Assembly (NCBI RefSeq): GCF_003971065.1
Contig: NZ_RYDV01000002.1
Location: 186,001 to 250,000, forward strand
Reading direction: 5' to 3'
From: Candidimonas sp. SYP-B2681
GTDB taxonomy: Bacteria; Pseudomonadota; Gammaproteobacteria; Burkholderiales; Burkholderiaceae_B
DNA: 64,000 nt
The notes beneath the pieces were generated by a model that worked only from the letters and a program-made list of their open reading frames with translations, had not been told where the DNA came from and searched no databases. The position numbers were made by a program, and so were the translations under genes. Position 1 is the first letter of the stretch, and every line of letters starts with the position of its first letter. This document shows positions 49,871 through 59,447 of the stretch, piece after piece.

Positions 49871-50734
49871 TTAGTCAGTTTGTACGTAACGGTACAGCTC
49901 CGTGTGATCCGCCTTAGGGCCTAGCGATTCAGAGGCTTCACTGGTCAGGGCGGCCACGTGTTTACCCAATTCCATGTTGACCTGCATCGCTTCCCCGAGC
50001 GCGGCGGCGATCCCTACGTCTTTAGCTTGTAAAGCCAGTGAGAAGCCCGAGTTGAAAGCGCCGTTCAGCATGTATTGCTTCGCTTTGTTCTCCGTCGTGT
50101 TGTTACGGCCGGTCGATGCCTGGATGACATCGACGATGGTGATGGGGTCTATGCCAAAGGCTTTGCCGGCATGAATCGCTTCTGCAGTGGCAATTAGCGC
50201 CGCTGCGGAAACGTAGTTGTTCAACGCCTTAAGCGCATGGCCGGACGCCACACGCCCCACATGGGTAATGTTCCAGCCCATGCTTTCTAACACGGGAAGG
50301 CACGCCTTCACATTGGCCTCTTCGCCGCCCACCATGATGGCCAGGCTTCCATCGACCGCCTTCTTGACGCCGCCGGACACGGGGGCGTCTATCAAAGCGG
50401 CACCCGTAGCGTTGACTTTGGCCGCTAGCTCACGAGTTTGCATGGGATCTGCCGAACTCATTTCGATGATGGTGGTGCCAGAACGCAGGTGGGGCAACAG
50501 AGGTCCAACCACCACATCCACAATGCTGGAACTTGGCAGCATGGTGATAATGAAGTCGTTACTGGCGATCTGCTCGTCCGAGCTGGCTGCGGTTGCACCG
50601 GCGTGCTCACTCAGGAATTGCGCGACTACCGCGGGATTCGCGTCCTTGACAGTGAGGCTGTGGCCGGCCTGATGTAGCAGATGAGCCATGGGGGCGCCCA
50701 TCATGCCTAAGCCGATAAAAGCGATCTTGCTCAT
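49871..50734 (-). CDS. NAD(P)-dependent beta-hydroxyacid dehydrogenase (3-hydroxyisobutyrate dehydrogenase family)
   Basis: A 287-residue enzyme. The Rossmann motif is FIGLGMMGAPMAHLL (residues 5-19). The substrate motif is DAPVSGGVKKAVDGSLAIMV near 118-137, and the catalytic Lys lies in the KALNNYVSAAAL segment near 168. The C-terminal helical domain includes KDVGIAAALGEA. Family members oxidise 3-hydroxyisobutyrate or reduce tartronate semialdehyde. It is 15 bp downstream of the CMD gene in a GntR-divergent operon. Confidence 0.9.
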   Translation of the reverse strand: MSKIAFIGLGMMGAPMAHLLHQAGHSLTVKDANPAVVAQFLSEHAGATAASSDEQIASNDFIITMLPSSSIVDVVVGPLLPHLRSGTTIIEMSSADPMQTRELAAKVNATGAALIDAPVSGGVKKAVDGSLAIMVGGEEANVKACLPVLESMGWNITHVGRVASGHALKALNNYVSAAALIATAEAIHAGKAFGIDPITIVDVIQASTGRNNTTENKAKQYMLNGAFNSGFSLALQAKDVGIAAALGEAMQVNMELGKHVAALTSEASESLGPKADHTELYRYVQTD

Positions 50735-50749
50735 GTTCGGCCCCCCTGG

Positions 50750-51148
50750 TTAGATGTTCATTTCTTTGAATACTTCACTGGCCACACGGAAAGAGTCGAT
50801 CGCCGCAGGCACGCCGCAATAGATTCCAGCCTGCAGGAAAACTTCCTTGATCTCGTCCTTGGTAAGACCGTTATTGATTGCGCCGCGGACGTGCAGCTTT
50901 AATTCATGGGGGCGGTTCAGCGCGGTGATCATCGCCAGGTTCAGGAAAGAACGCGTTTTACGGTCGAGGCCAGGCCGATTCCAGACGTCGCCCCAGCAGT
51001 ACTGGGTGACCAATTCCTGCATATCAATATTGAAGTCCGTCGCGTTCTTGATGGAGGCGTCGACGTATTCGGTGCCGAGCACGGCGCGGCGTGTTTCCAG
51101 CCCTTGTTCGAAGAGTTCAGGGTTTTTTGGGGCGTATTCGCGTGTCAT
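50750..51148 (-). CDS. 4-carboxymuconolactone decarboxylase-like protein (PcaC type)
   Basis: A 132-residue CMD-family enzyme very like PcaC. The N-terminus has FEQGLETRRAVLGTEYVDAS, then WGDVWNRPGLDRKTRSFLNL, MITALNRPHELKLHVRGAIN and EIKEVFLQAGIYCGVPAA. The catalytic-type Glu and His of the NxxxElxxH segment are present. PcaC decarboxylates gamma-carboxymuconolactone to 3-oxoadipate enol-lactone. Here it is first in a unit with a hydroxyacid dehydrogenase, so its substrate may differ. The upstream gap has two GntR-type palindromes. Confidence 0.88.
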   Translation of the reverse strand: MTREYAPKNPELFEQGLETRRAVLGTEYVDASIKNATDFNIDMQELVTQYCWGDVWNRPGLDRKTRSFLNLAMITALNRPHELKLHVRGAINNGLTKDEIKEVFLQAGIYCGVPAAIDSFRVASEVFKEMNI

Positions 51149-51220
51149 GCTAAGAATCCTTAAGAGTGAATATCTGTTTAGTGTTTGTTCGACGCAAGCG
51201 AAGCAGAGAAAATAATAGCG

Positions 51221-51334
51221 TATGATTGTCAGACAATCATACCTATGACTAACCCTTAGATGCGCTCGGGATACTGAAGCGCGGCGTACATAAATAAAAG
51301 AAACTTGCTGTTGGCGGCTTATTGTCAGACAATA
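51221..51334. promoter_or_regulatory. Two GntR operators, core ATTGTC-A-GACAAT
   Basis: At 51221-51241 the arms TATGATTGTC and GACAATCATA are perfect inverted repeats around one A. At 51320-51334 the shorter TATTGTC-A-GACAATA repeats the same core. The first lies 73 bp before the CMD gene and the second 34 bp before the GntR gene, so one regulator would control both directions. Confidence 0.8.
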
Positions 51335-51367
51335 TTCCGCAATTGCAGCTACATTACGGAGGGCTCA

Positions 51368-52027
51368 ATGGAGGGTGCAATGCGTGTATCGCGGGCCCAG
51401 ACACTGCTTAAGGAGCGCGCAGCGGATTCCATGCGCGAAGCCATCATGAGCGGTGCTTTCGTGCCCGGACAGAAATTGATAGAGCGCGAATTGTGCGAGC
51501 AGCTTGATGTCAGCCGATCTTGCGTGCGCGAAGCGCTGCAACATCTGCAAAGCGAAGGCCTTATCAACATCATTCCGCACAAGGGGCCTGAGGTCGCCGC
51601 CATTTCTAAAGAAGAGGTGGTGCAGATTTATGCCGTCCGACAAAAACTGGAGGGGCTGGTGGGCGCAAGCTTTTGCACCAACGCCACCCCCGAAGAAAAG
51701 GCCAGCCTCAGAAGTAAGGTTAAGCAGCTTTCCGACTATGTGGATCAGCCCGAACATCCGGGGCTTCTTCGGCTGAAGAACGAGTTTTACGCGATCTTGG
51801 TGGAAGGCGCCCATAACGAATTCGCCGGGGCGATGTTGCGACAGCTGAACAATCGAGTAACGATTCTTCGTCGTATTTCAATGGCGCAGGCCGGACGTTT
51901 GCATGAGACCATAAAAGAGCTCGAGGCCATCGTAGCCGCTATTGACGCAGGCGAACCCGAGGCGGTAGAGAAGCTGTGCGAGCTTCATGTGCAAAAGTCC
52001 GCGCAAAATTTGCTCCGCACTATATAA
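51368..52027 (+). CDS. GntR-family (FadR/FCD) transcriptional regulator
   Basis: A 219-residue regulator. The N-terminal winged helix (about 10-75) has REAIMSGAFVPGQKLIEREL and CEQLDVSRSCVREALQHLQS. The FCD ligand domain (about 85-210) has LRLKNEFYAILVEGAHNEF and ends with the AIDAGEPEAVEKLCELHVQKS segment typical of metal-binding FCD proteins. GGAGGG 6 nt before the ATG at 51368 fixes the start. It diverges from the CMD/dehydrogenase unit. Confidence 0.9.
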   Translation: MEGAMRVSRAQTLLKERAADSMREAIMSGAFVPGQKLIERELCEQLDVSRSCVREALQHLQSEGLINIIPHKGPEVAAISKEEVVQIYAVRQKLEGLVGASFCTNATPEEKASLRSKVKQLSDYVDQPEHPGLLRLKNEFYAILVEGAHNEFAGAMLRQLNNRVTILRRISMAQAGRLHETIKELEAIVAAIDAGEPEAVEKLCELHVQKSAQNLLRTI

Positions 52028-52206
52028 GTAAGATGCGGCGGCGCCTTATGGCTTAGGTGGAATCAAATACGTAGCCGTGCCAACATCAAAGACAGCGAGC
52101 TCGCTTTCGATATGACGGCATAAAGCCTGGAGTGGTTAGCCAAGGGCTTAGATCTGGCCGCTCAGGCTCCGATGATCGCGCTGGCAACCGTCCAGGCTTT
52201 AGCCGT

Positions 52207-53748
52207 TTAGGCAGCAGCAGGCACAACGAAGTTGCTGTTGTTCAGCTCGCCTGTGTAGCCGACTAACTGGATCAATCCATCACCCGTTTCGAGCTCGCCT
52301 GTACCGTTCTGTACAAAAACGAAGGTGTCATCTTCATGCTGGAAGGTTGTCCAGCTATCCACCTCGATACTGGCGGCGGCGGTTTGCAGCTTGACCAGAA
52401 GGCTGGCAGCGGCGTCCATGGTGATATCGACTTGTTCACCTTTAAGAACCGGACCGGTAAGCTCGCGAGGATCTGCGCCGTCGGCATGTTCGCCAAAGGC
52501 CAGTGTGTCGCCCGTGTTGAAGTCCCTTACATTGATGACGCCGGCACGAATGCCCGCTTCACTGCTGACATCCGCCAGGTTGGACACTTCCTCTGTAAAC
52601 TGAATCCAGTTGTCGCCTTTTTGTGCCTCGATCGTCACTCCCAGGCTGCCTGTCAGGTAGAGCGCATTGTTTCCAGCGCCCAAATCGATCTGTCGGCCGG
52701 TACTAACGCCGGAATCGATCACTCCATCATCAGAATCGACACGCAGGCTGATGCTGTCATCGCCATCACCCAGAGTGACAGACCAGCCGGGTAGGTTCGA
52801 TGCACCGGCGTCAATCACGATGTCAGCATCGACGCTGGTGGTCAACGTGGCGGTGTTAAACGTGGAAGACCCCTCTGAATCGATCGTAATGGTACCGAGT
52901 TTCAGCGTCCCGCCGCCCTCTACAATCACTTCGTCCACGAACTGACCTATCGGGAAACTTGTCCCCAAGTCAATCGCGCCCTCTGTCATGATAAGGTCGA
53001 CGACCAGATTCTTCATAACCTGGCTTACCACCGTCAGATCAATAACGCTGTTGGTGAAGGCGTCGTTTAGCGACATGTTATGCGGCAGAGCTGCGTCGGA
53101 TATGTCAAAAACGAAGCTCAGTGTTTCGCCATTCAGGCTGGCGCCGGTCACGTCTATGCCGCGTTTTGCCATATATTCGATTAGCGGTGCCGCAGCATGT
53201 TGGATGTCTTTCAGTGTCAGCTCGCCGGTTTCGCCCGCGCCGTCGCGCAAACGCAGCAAGTCCGAAGGAGTGATGGAAAATTCTTGCCCATTGGGACTGG
53301 TCAATAACAACTCGCCTGTCAGATTAAGCGTGAGTTTGTCGCCCTGACGACGCGCCAAAGCCTCTCCGTCGCCAGACCATTGCACAGGGATGTTGCCAAA
53401 GGCTGTCACAAAGGTTGCTGTACCACTGGCATCGGTCAATTCGGCCGCGAATAAGTTTGGGTTCTTGTTGATGGGGCCGTTACCGTTGCCCCAACCATTA
53501 CCGTTTCCTAGACCGTTTCCGTTTCCATTGCCGTTTCCGTTTCCTAGACCGTTACCGTTACCGTTCCCGTTTCCGTTTCCGTTCCCATTTCCATTTCCAT
53601 TGCCAGGCCCGTTTCCCTGATCATTTTTATTGTGGTTATTCGAGCGTTGAGAGGCGCCGAATGCCTTGCCCGCTCCGTTCTTGGAGATGTCAACGACGTC
53701 GCCAAATGCAGCGGCGTGAGCAGATGAGTTGCTGAATACTGATGCCAT
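52207..53748 (-). CDS. RTX-like, probably type I-secreted protein with Gly-Asn tract
   Basis: A 513-residue acidic protein without a Sec signal peptide. Residues 45-91 are an almost pure Gly-Asn tract with single Leu, Trp or Pro breaks. The middle is a beta-rich unknown domain. From about 330 on, short RTX-like turns occur (LGDGDDSISLRVDSDDG, DLGAGNNALYL). The C-terminus (DDTFVFVQNG, GDGLIQLVGYTGELNN) resembles type I secretion signals. No secretion genes adjoin it. The start at 53748 follows TATGAGGTAATT; the longer frame has no support. It could be a surface, adhesive or matrix protein; the function is unknown. Confidence 0.7.
   Translation of the reverse strand: MASVFSNSSAHAAAFGDVVDISKNGAGKAFGASQRSNNHNKNDQGNGPGNGNGNGNGNGNGNGNGNGLGNGNGNGNGNGLGNGNGWGNGNGPINKNPNLFAAELTDASGTATFVTAFGNIPVQWSGDGEALARRQGDKLTLNLTGELLLTSPNGQEFSITPSDLLRLRDGAGETGELTLKDIQHAAAPLIEYMAKRGIDVTGASLNGETLSFVFDISDAALPHNMSLNDAFTNSVIDLTVVSQVMKNLVVDLIMTEGAIDLGTSFPIGQFVDEVIVEGGGTLKLGTITIDSEGSSTFNTATLTTSVDADIVIDAGASNLPGWSVTLGDGDDSISLRVDSDDGVIDSGVSTGRQIDLGAGNNALYLTGSLGVTIEAQKGDNWIQFTEEVSNLADVSSEAGIRAGVINVRDFNTGDTLAFGEHADGADPRELTGPVLKGEQVDITMDAAASLLVKLQTAAASIEVDSWTTFQHEDDTFVFVQNGTGELETGDGLIQLVGYTGELNNSNFVVPAAA
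53476..53616 (-). repeat. Hexanucleotide repeat tract coding for Gly-Asn
   Basis: On the plus strand the tract is made of variants of CCGTTT, CCATTT, CCGTTA and CCCGTT hexamers over about 140 bp, broken by CCTAGA and similar units. Because the unit is 6 bp, slippage would change the number of Gly-Asn pairs without shifting the frame. Confidence 0.85.
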
Positions 53749-54145
53749 AATTACCTCATAAAGAGTCGGGACAGATAAGTAACGCGCGGATGCCGCGCGG
53801 ACTGGTACCAGGCCGGATCCTAACAATGAGCAATCGGGGCAATATGACCCTTTGTATCCTTTGCGCCGTCTTCTGGTGCAAATGTAAATAATCTAGCACG
53901 GCTATTCCGACGCGATTTGCGCACAATGGCTATTTATCCTAGGCAGTTGGGTTGTAGGAGTTCGGCCGAATCTTCGCCTAGCTCAGAAACGTCCGGTTGC
54001 AATTAAGGCTTCCGCATGAACGGCCGCGGGACCGCGACTTCAGTGAAAATAAGTCAGTACGCTATGCTCAAGACAAACGGCCGGCACGTCTCTGCTGACA
54101 CAGCATGAGAAGGGCGCGCACTTAATTGTAGAACCTCGCCTAAAG
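53749..54145. other. Divergent intergenic region, no gene recognised
   Basis: About 400 bp between the RTX-like gene and the choline-type transporter. It should hold both promoters, but I cannot identify boxes or a BetI-type operator with confidence. No coding remnant is visible. Confidence 0.45.
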
Positions 54146-56134
54146 GTGATCATTTTGCGACTCGACGATACTGGCATCGCACCCGTTACCTTCATCGGTT
54201 CCGCCGTCATTGCGCTAGGCCTTATTGTCTACGCTTCAATATGGCCGCAATCGGCCGCTGCTATTTTTTCTGGCGCTAACGCCTGGATCATTGCTGAAGC
54301 AGGCTGGTTTTATATGCTTTCCGTTGGGATCTTCGTGATCTTCCTGCTGGGCCTGGCGATGAGCTCCTTGGGCAAGGTGAAACTGGGGCCTGACGACTCT
54401 GTACCCGATTACAAATATGGCACCTGGGTCGCCATGCTATTTAGCGCGGGCATGGGCATCGGGATCGTGTTCTATGGTGTAGCAGAACCCATCATGCATT
54501 TTGCACAGCCTCCCGACGCGGTGCCCCGGTCGGCGCAGGCGGCACGCGACGCTATGGGCATCACCTTCTTTCATTGGGGCGTGCACGCATGGGCGATCTA
54601 TGCGGTGTTAGGGCTTTCTCTGGCTTATTTCGGATACAGGCGCAATCAGCCCCTGGCTATCCGGTCCGCTTTTCATCCGATCGTAGGCGATCGCATCCAT
54701 GGCCCCTTGGGTGACTGTATCGATATCTTCGCGGTGGTCGGCACCTTGGCTGGGCTCGCAACCTCTTTAGGACTGGGCGTTTCGCAATTGAACGCCAGCA
54801 TGAATTATCTGTTCGATATGCCGCAAAATGTTCTGACGCAGCTCGTACTTATCGCGGTCGTTACTGCGCTTGCCACCATAACGGTCGCTACGGGGCTGGA
54901 CAACGGTATCCGGCGCCTAAGTGAGCTGATCATTATCGTGTCGGGCATATTGATGTTGCTTATTGTGATCCTTGGTCCGACCCGATTTCTGCTTGGAGCC
55001 CTGGTCGAAAATATAGGCATCTATATACACACCTTTGTCGCCCGCACTTTTCATGTCTATGCCTACGAGCCAACCAAATGGGTCGGGGACTGGACCATCT
55101 TCTATTGGGGCTGGTGGATATCGTGGTCGCCATTTGTCGGCATGTTCATAGCAAGAATATCGCGCGGCAGAACAATCCGTCAGTTCTTGTTAGGGGTTCT
55201 TTTCGCTCCGGCTGGCTTCAGTTTTATCTGGTTTACTATTTTTGGTGACCTGGCCATCTGGCTCGACGTGCACGTGGCGAACGGACAGATCGCGCAGACC
55301 GTTGCAGGCAATATGCCGATCGCCTTGTTCACGGTCTTCGATTTCATGCCTTGGTCGCGGTTGCTTGCCTGGATCACGGGCTTGCTGGTTGCCGTCTATT
55401 TTGTGACGGCATCCGACGCTGGGGCGCTGGTGGTTTCGATGATTACATCCAAGGGGGACGAAGAGCCTCCGTTGTGGCTGCGTGTTTTCTGGGCACTTGC
55501 CTGCGGAGCCATCGCCGGTTGCCTTCTACTGGCCGGGGGCCTCGAGGCCTTACAAGCCGCAGCCGTTATCGCTGCCTTCCCGTTTTGTATTCTCATGCTG
55601 ATCATGTGTTACGGCATCTTGAAGGGACTGCGCGACGAAATCACCATACAGGAAAGCAGGACCCTGCCGACAGCGCCGTTGATGACCTCACAAGGGGGCC
55701 TGTCGTTAAGGCAGCGCCTCAATCATATCGTCAGCCATCCGACCAAGACGCGAGCTAATAACTACATTGCCAAGGAAGTGATCGCGGCCTTTGATTTGGT
55801 GGCATCGGAACTGCAGAAACGGGGCATTGCTGCAGAGGTGGTGCGCCTTGACGATGGCGCGCAACTTATTGTCCACCATGGCGACGAAGCCGAAGACTTC
55901 ACCTATGCAGTGCGGATGATCAGCCAGCCCATACCCGCGTTTGCCCTTTCCGATGCAGCGCGGGGCGAAGGGGAAAAGAAGCGCTTTTATCGGGCAGAGG
56001 TTTTTCTTAATAAGGGCGGGCGCGGTTACGATATTTATGGATATAACAGCGATCAGGTGGCGGCTGACGTCATCAATCATTATGATCGTTTCCGCCATTA
56101 CCTTTATGTGTTGGATCCGGATACGACTATGTGA
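54146..56134 (+). CDS. BCCT-family choline/betaine transporter (BetT-like)
   Basis: A 662-residue inner-membrane transporter with 12 predicted segments. BCCT signatures are GMGIGIVFYGVAEPIMHF and WTIFYWGWWISWSPFVGMFI, plus ARISRGRTIRQF. A long cytoplasmic C-terminal domain (about 510-662, NNYIAKEVIAAFDLVASELQ ... RFRHYLYVLDPD) matches that of E. coli BetT and is involved in osmotic regulation there. No betA, betB or betI lies nearby, so the substrate could also be carnitine or a betaine. The start is GTG at 54146, or TTG at 54155 with AAAGGTGAT at better spacing. Confidence 0.88.
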   Translation: MIILRLDDTGIAPVTFIGSAVIALGLIVYASIWPQSAAAIFSGANAWIIAEAGWFYMLSVGIFVIFLLGLAMSSLGKVKLGPDDSVPDYKYGTWVAMLFSAGMGIGIVFYGVAEPIMHFAQPPDAVPRSAQAARDAMGITFFHWGVHAWAIYAVLGLSLAYFGYRRNQPLAIRSAFHPIVGDRIHGPLGDCIDIFAVVGTLAGLATSLGLGVSQLNASMNYLFDMPQNVLTQLVLIAVVTALATITVATGLDNGIRRLSELIIIVSGILMLLIVILGPTRFLLGALVENIGIYIHTFVARTFHVYAYEPTKWVGDWTIFYWGWWISWSPFVGMFIARISRGRTIRQFLLGVLFAPAGFSFIWFTIFGDLAIWLDVHVANGQIAQTVAGNMPIALFTVFDFMPWSRLLAWITGLLVAVYFVTASDAGALVVSMITSKGDEEPPLWLRVFWALACGAIAGCLLLAGGLEALQAAAVIAAFPFCILMLIMCYGILKGLRDEITIQESRTLPTAPLMTSQGGLSLRQRLNHIVSHPTKTRANNYIAKEVIAAFDLVASELQKRGIAAEVVRLDDGAQLIVHHGDEAEDFTYAVRMISQPIPAFALSDAARGEGEKKRFYRAEVFLNKGGRGYDIYGYNSDQVAADVINHYDRFRHYLYVLDPDTTM

Positions 56135-56303
56135 CTATTTGCCATTGAGCCGACTCAAAGTCAGATCTAGAGTAGGTGACTTCCCCTAGGTAAATATTTT
56201 TTTCATGATCTTAATTTCGATGTAAATTGACCTGCATCCAAGCTAGGGTGGTGGCCCCCCGGTCCAAAGACTCACTGACCACGGCGGCGTTGTAAACCGA
56301 ATG

Positions 56304-56318
56304 GGTCATGCCATGACC
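56304..56318. promoter_or_regulatory. Perfect inverted repeat upstream of iaaA-gsiABCD
   Basis: GGTCATG-C-CATGACC is an exact 7+1+7 palindrome 39 bp before the iaaA start codon. Its position fits an operator for the peptide/glutathione operon. No regulator gene adjoins. Confidence 0.55.
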
Positions 56319-56357
56319 GACCTGGGGTGACAAGATGGATCTCGAGGAACAAAGCGG

Positions 56358-57350
56358 ATGATCAAACCTGTATTGGTAATTCATGGTGGCGCTGGCGCCA
56401 TCCCTCGCACGGAAACGACGCCAGAGGTCCGCCAGCAATACGAAGACGCATTACGCCAGATTTTGAACGAGGCGGGCGCAATTTTGGCCATTGGCGGCTC
56501 GGCCCTGGATGCCGTGACCGAAGCGGTGCGCTTGCTCGAAGAATGCCCTTTGTTTAACGCGGGATATGGCGCCGTATTCACCAGTGCCGGCAAGCATGAA
56601 TTGGATGCATCGATCATGAACGGCAAGACGCTGCAAAGCGGCGCTATCGCCAACGTGACAACCGTGCGTAACCCGATTCTGGCCGCCCGCGCGGTGATGG
56701 AGCGCAGTTCTCACGTATTCCTTGTAGGAACCGGCGCCGATGACTTCGCGCGTGAGCAGGGCCTGGAGTGCGTTGATCCCGCCTTCTTCTCGACGACGGC
56801 GCGCCGCGAGCAACTGGACCGCGTCCAGCGCACTCTGGGCGGTGGAATGGTACTTGATCACGATGCACAGTCTTTGTCGGCCGCGCCTCTGGACGAAGAC
56901 AAAAAGCTCGGCACGGTGGGCGCGGTCGCACTGGATAGTCACGGTAACTTGGCCGCGGCCACTTCCACGGGCGGTATGACTAACAAACAGCCTGGTCGCG
57001 TAGGCGACGCACCGATGATAGGCGCGGGTTGTTATGCAAACAATCGCAGCTGCGCGGTGTCAACCACCGGGACGGGCGAAATGTTCATACGGATGGTCGC
57101 CGCCTACGACGTATCGGCCCAGATGGAGTACGCAGGTCGAACGTTGGAAGAGGCAACCCATTCGGTGGTTTATGACAAGTTGCCCACCATAGCCGGGGCC
57201 GGCGGCTTGATCGCCGTCGATGCCGAAGGCAACATAAGCCTGCCGTTTAACACCGAAGGCATGTATCGCGGCTATATCAAAGTAGGGGAGCAGCCTTTTG
57301 TCGCCATTCACGACAAGCCAGAAGAAGCGTTGTTAAGTCAGGACGGATAA
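56358..57350 (+). CDS. iaaA: Isoaspartyl peptidase/L-asparaginase (Ntn-hydrolase)
   Basis: A 330-residue plant-type asparaginase precursor that self-cleaves before Thr186 ([10 protein letters not shown]) to give alpha and beta subunits. [11 protein letters not shown] at the start, [20 protein letters not shown], the [20 protein letters not shown] segment and TGTGEMFIR are all family motifs. It hydrolyses beta-aspartyl dipeptides. GAGGAACAAAGCGG precedes the ATG. Its stop overlaps the start of gsiA (TAATG). The order iaaA-gsiA-gsiB-gsiC-gsiD is the same as in E. coli. Confidence 0.93.
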   Translation: MIKPVLVIHGGAGAIPRTETTPEVRQQYEDALRQILNEAGAILAIGGSALDAVTEAVRLLEECPLFNAGYGAVFTSAGKHELDASIMNGKTLQSGAIANVTTVRNPILAARAVMERSSHVFLVGTGADDFAREQGLECVDPAFFSTTARREQLDRVQRTLGGGMVLDHDAQSLSAAPLDEDKKLGTVGAVALDSHGNLAAATSTGGMTNKQPGRVGDAPMIGAGCYANNRSCAVSTTGTGEMFIRMVAAYDVSAQMEYAGRTLEEATHSVVYDKLPTIAGAGGLIAVDAEGNISLPFNTEGMYRGYIKVGEQPFVAIHDKPEEALLSQDG

Positions 57351-59425
57351 TGGCATTGCAAAGCCCTATTCACGGAAGTGCAGATCCGAGCTTAATTAAA
57401 GCCCCGATCGAGCGCGCACGGGCAGGCGATCCTCCGCGGCTGAATCCTGCGGGCGGCGATCAAAAAGCTCGTAAGATGACTGAAACGATGGACGATAACC
57501 GCGTCCTGGACGTCGACGACCTGAGTGTCACCTTCAAGGGCCACGAGCGCACGATCCACGCGGTCAAGCATCTTTCATTTCATGTGGACCGCGGCGAAAC
57601 CCTGGCGATAGTGGGCGAATCCGGTTCTGGTAAATCGGTGACTTCTCTGGCTCTGATGCGCCTGGTCGAATATGGCGGTGGCCAAATCGATAACGGACGC
57701 ATGCTCATGCGCCGTCGCAATACTCAGGTGCTTGACCTTGCCAAGGCCAAGGAATCTCAGTTGCGCAGTCTGCGCGGGGCCGATATGGCGATGATTTTTC
57801 AGGAGCCCATGACGTCCCTGAATCCCATCTTTAACGTCGGTGAGCAAATCGCCGAATCTATCCGCTTGCACCAGGGGCTAGGTAAGCGCGAAGCCTTGGC
57901 AAAAGCCTTGCAGATGCTGGATCAAGTGCGTATTCCAGACGCCAGGAATGTGTTGGGCCGTTATCCGCACCAGTTGTCGGGCGGCATGCGCCAACGGGTA
58001 ATGATCGCGATGGCGCTAGCCTGTAAGCCGGCCTTATTAATCGCCGACGAGCCCACGACTGCGCTCGATGTCACGATACAGGCCCAAATCCTTCAACTGA
58101 TTCGTGAGCTGCAGCGTGAGATGAATATGGGGGTGATTTTTATTACTCACGACATGGGTGTGGTGGCTGAAGTGGCCGATCGCGTCCTCGTCATGCTGCG
58201 TGGTGAGAAGGTGGAGTCAGGCCTAGCAGAGCAGATATTTGCCAGCCCGCAACATGTCTATACGCAAGCGCTGCTGGCTGCGGTACCTCGCTTGGGCTCG
58301 ATGCAAGGTACAGACCAGCCTGAACGCTTTCCAATTCTTTCGGTTCCCGCTTCCACTACGGAGGTCCCCGGCGCCACCATCGCCCCCGCAAAGGTGCTGA
58401 ACGAAGCCGTGTCGCCAGTAGCCGCCCCAACAGCTGGTACCGGGGCTGGCGACATATCGGCGGCCACGGATCGGCCCTTAGTGGCCAAGGCAGTCCCCAT
58501 TCTGCGCGTGCAGGGGCTCTCTACTCGGTTCGACATCCGTACCGGGGTATTCAGTCGGGTCACGCGCCGCGTGCACGCTGTTGAAAAGGTCAGCTTTGAC
58601 TTATATCCGGGCGAAACTCTGGGGCTGGTCGGAGAATCCGGCTGCGGTAAATCTACGACGGGACGGTCGTTGTTGCGTCTGGTCGAAAGCCAGAGCGGTG
58701 AAATTGAGTTCGAGGGCCGGCAGATACGGCATCTTGAAGGCCCGGCCTTGCAGCTTTTGCGTCGCAATATTCAGTTTATCTTTCAGGATCCGTACGCCTC
58801 GCTGGACCCGCGGCTGACTGTCGGTTATTCCATCATCGAGCCGTTGCTGATACACAAACTCATGTCGTTCAGGGCGGCGCAGGACCGGATGACGTATTTG
58901 CTGGAAAAGGTCGGCTTGCCCAGCGATGCAGCCCAGCGCTATCCGCACGAGTTTTCCGGCGGACAACGTCAGCGCATTTGTATTGCGCGCGCTTTGGCCA
59001 TGAAGCCTAAAGTTGTCATTGCCGACGAATCCGTTTCGGCGCTGGATGTGTCCATTCAGGCGCAAATCGTGAATTTGCTCATCGATTTGCAGGAGGAAAT
59101 GGGTATTGCCTTCTTGTTCATCTCGCACGATATGGCAGTGGTGGAACGCGTCAGCCATCGAGTGGCGGTGATGTACTTGGGCCAGATCGTGGAAATCGGC
59201 CCGCGCCGTGCGATTTTCGAAAATCCTCAGCACCCGTATACCAAGAAACTGATAGCCGCCGTACCTATTGCCGACCCTACCCGGCGCCATCTGGACCGCA
59301 AATTGTTGTCTGGCGAAATCCCCAGTCCTATCCGGAATGTGGGCGATGAACCTGTTGTCCACCCGCTTATTCAAGTCAGTGCGGGGCATTACGTAGCGCA
59401 GCACCAAATTGGTGTTTCATATTAA
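57350..59425 (+). CDS. gsiA: Glutathione/peptide ABC transporter, double ATPase GsiA
   Basis: A 691-residue protein with two fused ATP-binding cassettes. The first (about 50-315) has Walker A GESGSGKS, signature [12 protein letters not shown] and Walker [13 protein letters not shown]. The second (about 385-660) has [20 protein letters not shown] and [12 protein letters not shown]. The linker (about 320-385) is rich in Ala, Pro and Thr. Similarity to E. coli GsiA extends to the end (GHYVAQ). The first ~42 residues are an extra, polar extension; translation might instead start at the ATG at 57476. Overlap with iaaA supports coupling from 57350. Confidence 0.92.
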   Translation: MALQSPIHGSADPSLIKAPIERARAGDPPRLNPAGGDQKARKMTETMDDNRVLDVDDLSVTFKGHERTIHAVKHLSFHVDRGETLAIVGESGSGKSVTSLALMRLVEYGGGQIDNGRMLMRRRNTQVLDLAKAKESQLRSLRGADMAMIFQEPMTSLNPIFNVGEQIAESIRLHQGLGKREALAKALQMLDQVRIPDARNVLGRYPHQLSGGMRQRVMIAMALACKPALLIADEPTTALDVTIQAQILQLIRELQREMNMGVIFITHDMGVVAEVADRVLVMLRGEKVESGLAEQIFASPQHVYTQALLAAVPRLGSMQGTDQPERFPILSVPASTTEVPGATIAPAKVLNEAVSPVAAPTAGTGAGDISAATDRPLVAKAVPILRVQGLSTRFDIRTGVFSRVTRRVHAVEKVSFDLYPGETLGLVGESGCGKSTTGRSLLRLVESQSGEIEFEGRQIRHLEGPALQLLRRNIQFIFQDPYASLDPRLTVGYSIIEPLLIHKLMSFRAAQDRMTYLLEKVGLPSDAAQRYPHEFSGGQRQRICIARALAMKPKVVIADESVSALDVSIQAQIVNLLIDLQEEMGIAFLFISHDMAVVERVSHRVAVMYLGQIVEIGPRRAIFENPQHPYTKKLIAAVPIADPTRRHLDRKLLSGEIPSPIRNVGDEPVVHPLIQVSAGHYVAQHQIGVSY

Positions 59426-59447
59426 AAAAATCCTGGAGGACACATTT

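Noticed and set aside
52028-52206. Short frame after the GntR gene (LEWLAKGLDLAAQAPM...)
   Set aside because: It has no start codon or ribosome site and only about 28 codons. It may be a relic but cannot be identified.
53476-53616. CRISPR-like or minisatellite array
   Set aside because: The repeats are contiguous hexamers within a coding frame, with no spacers.
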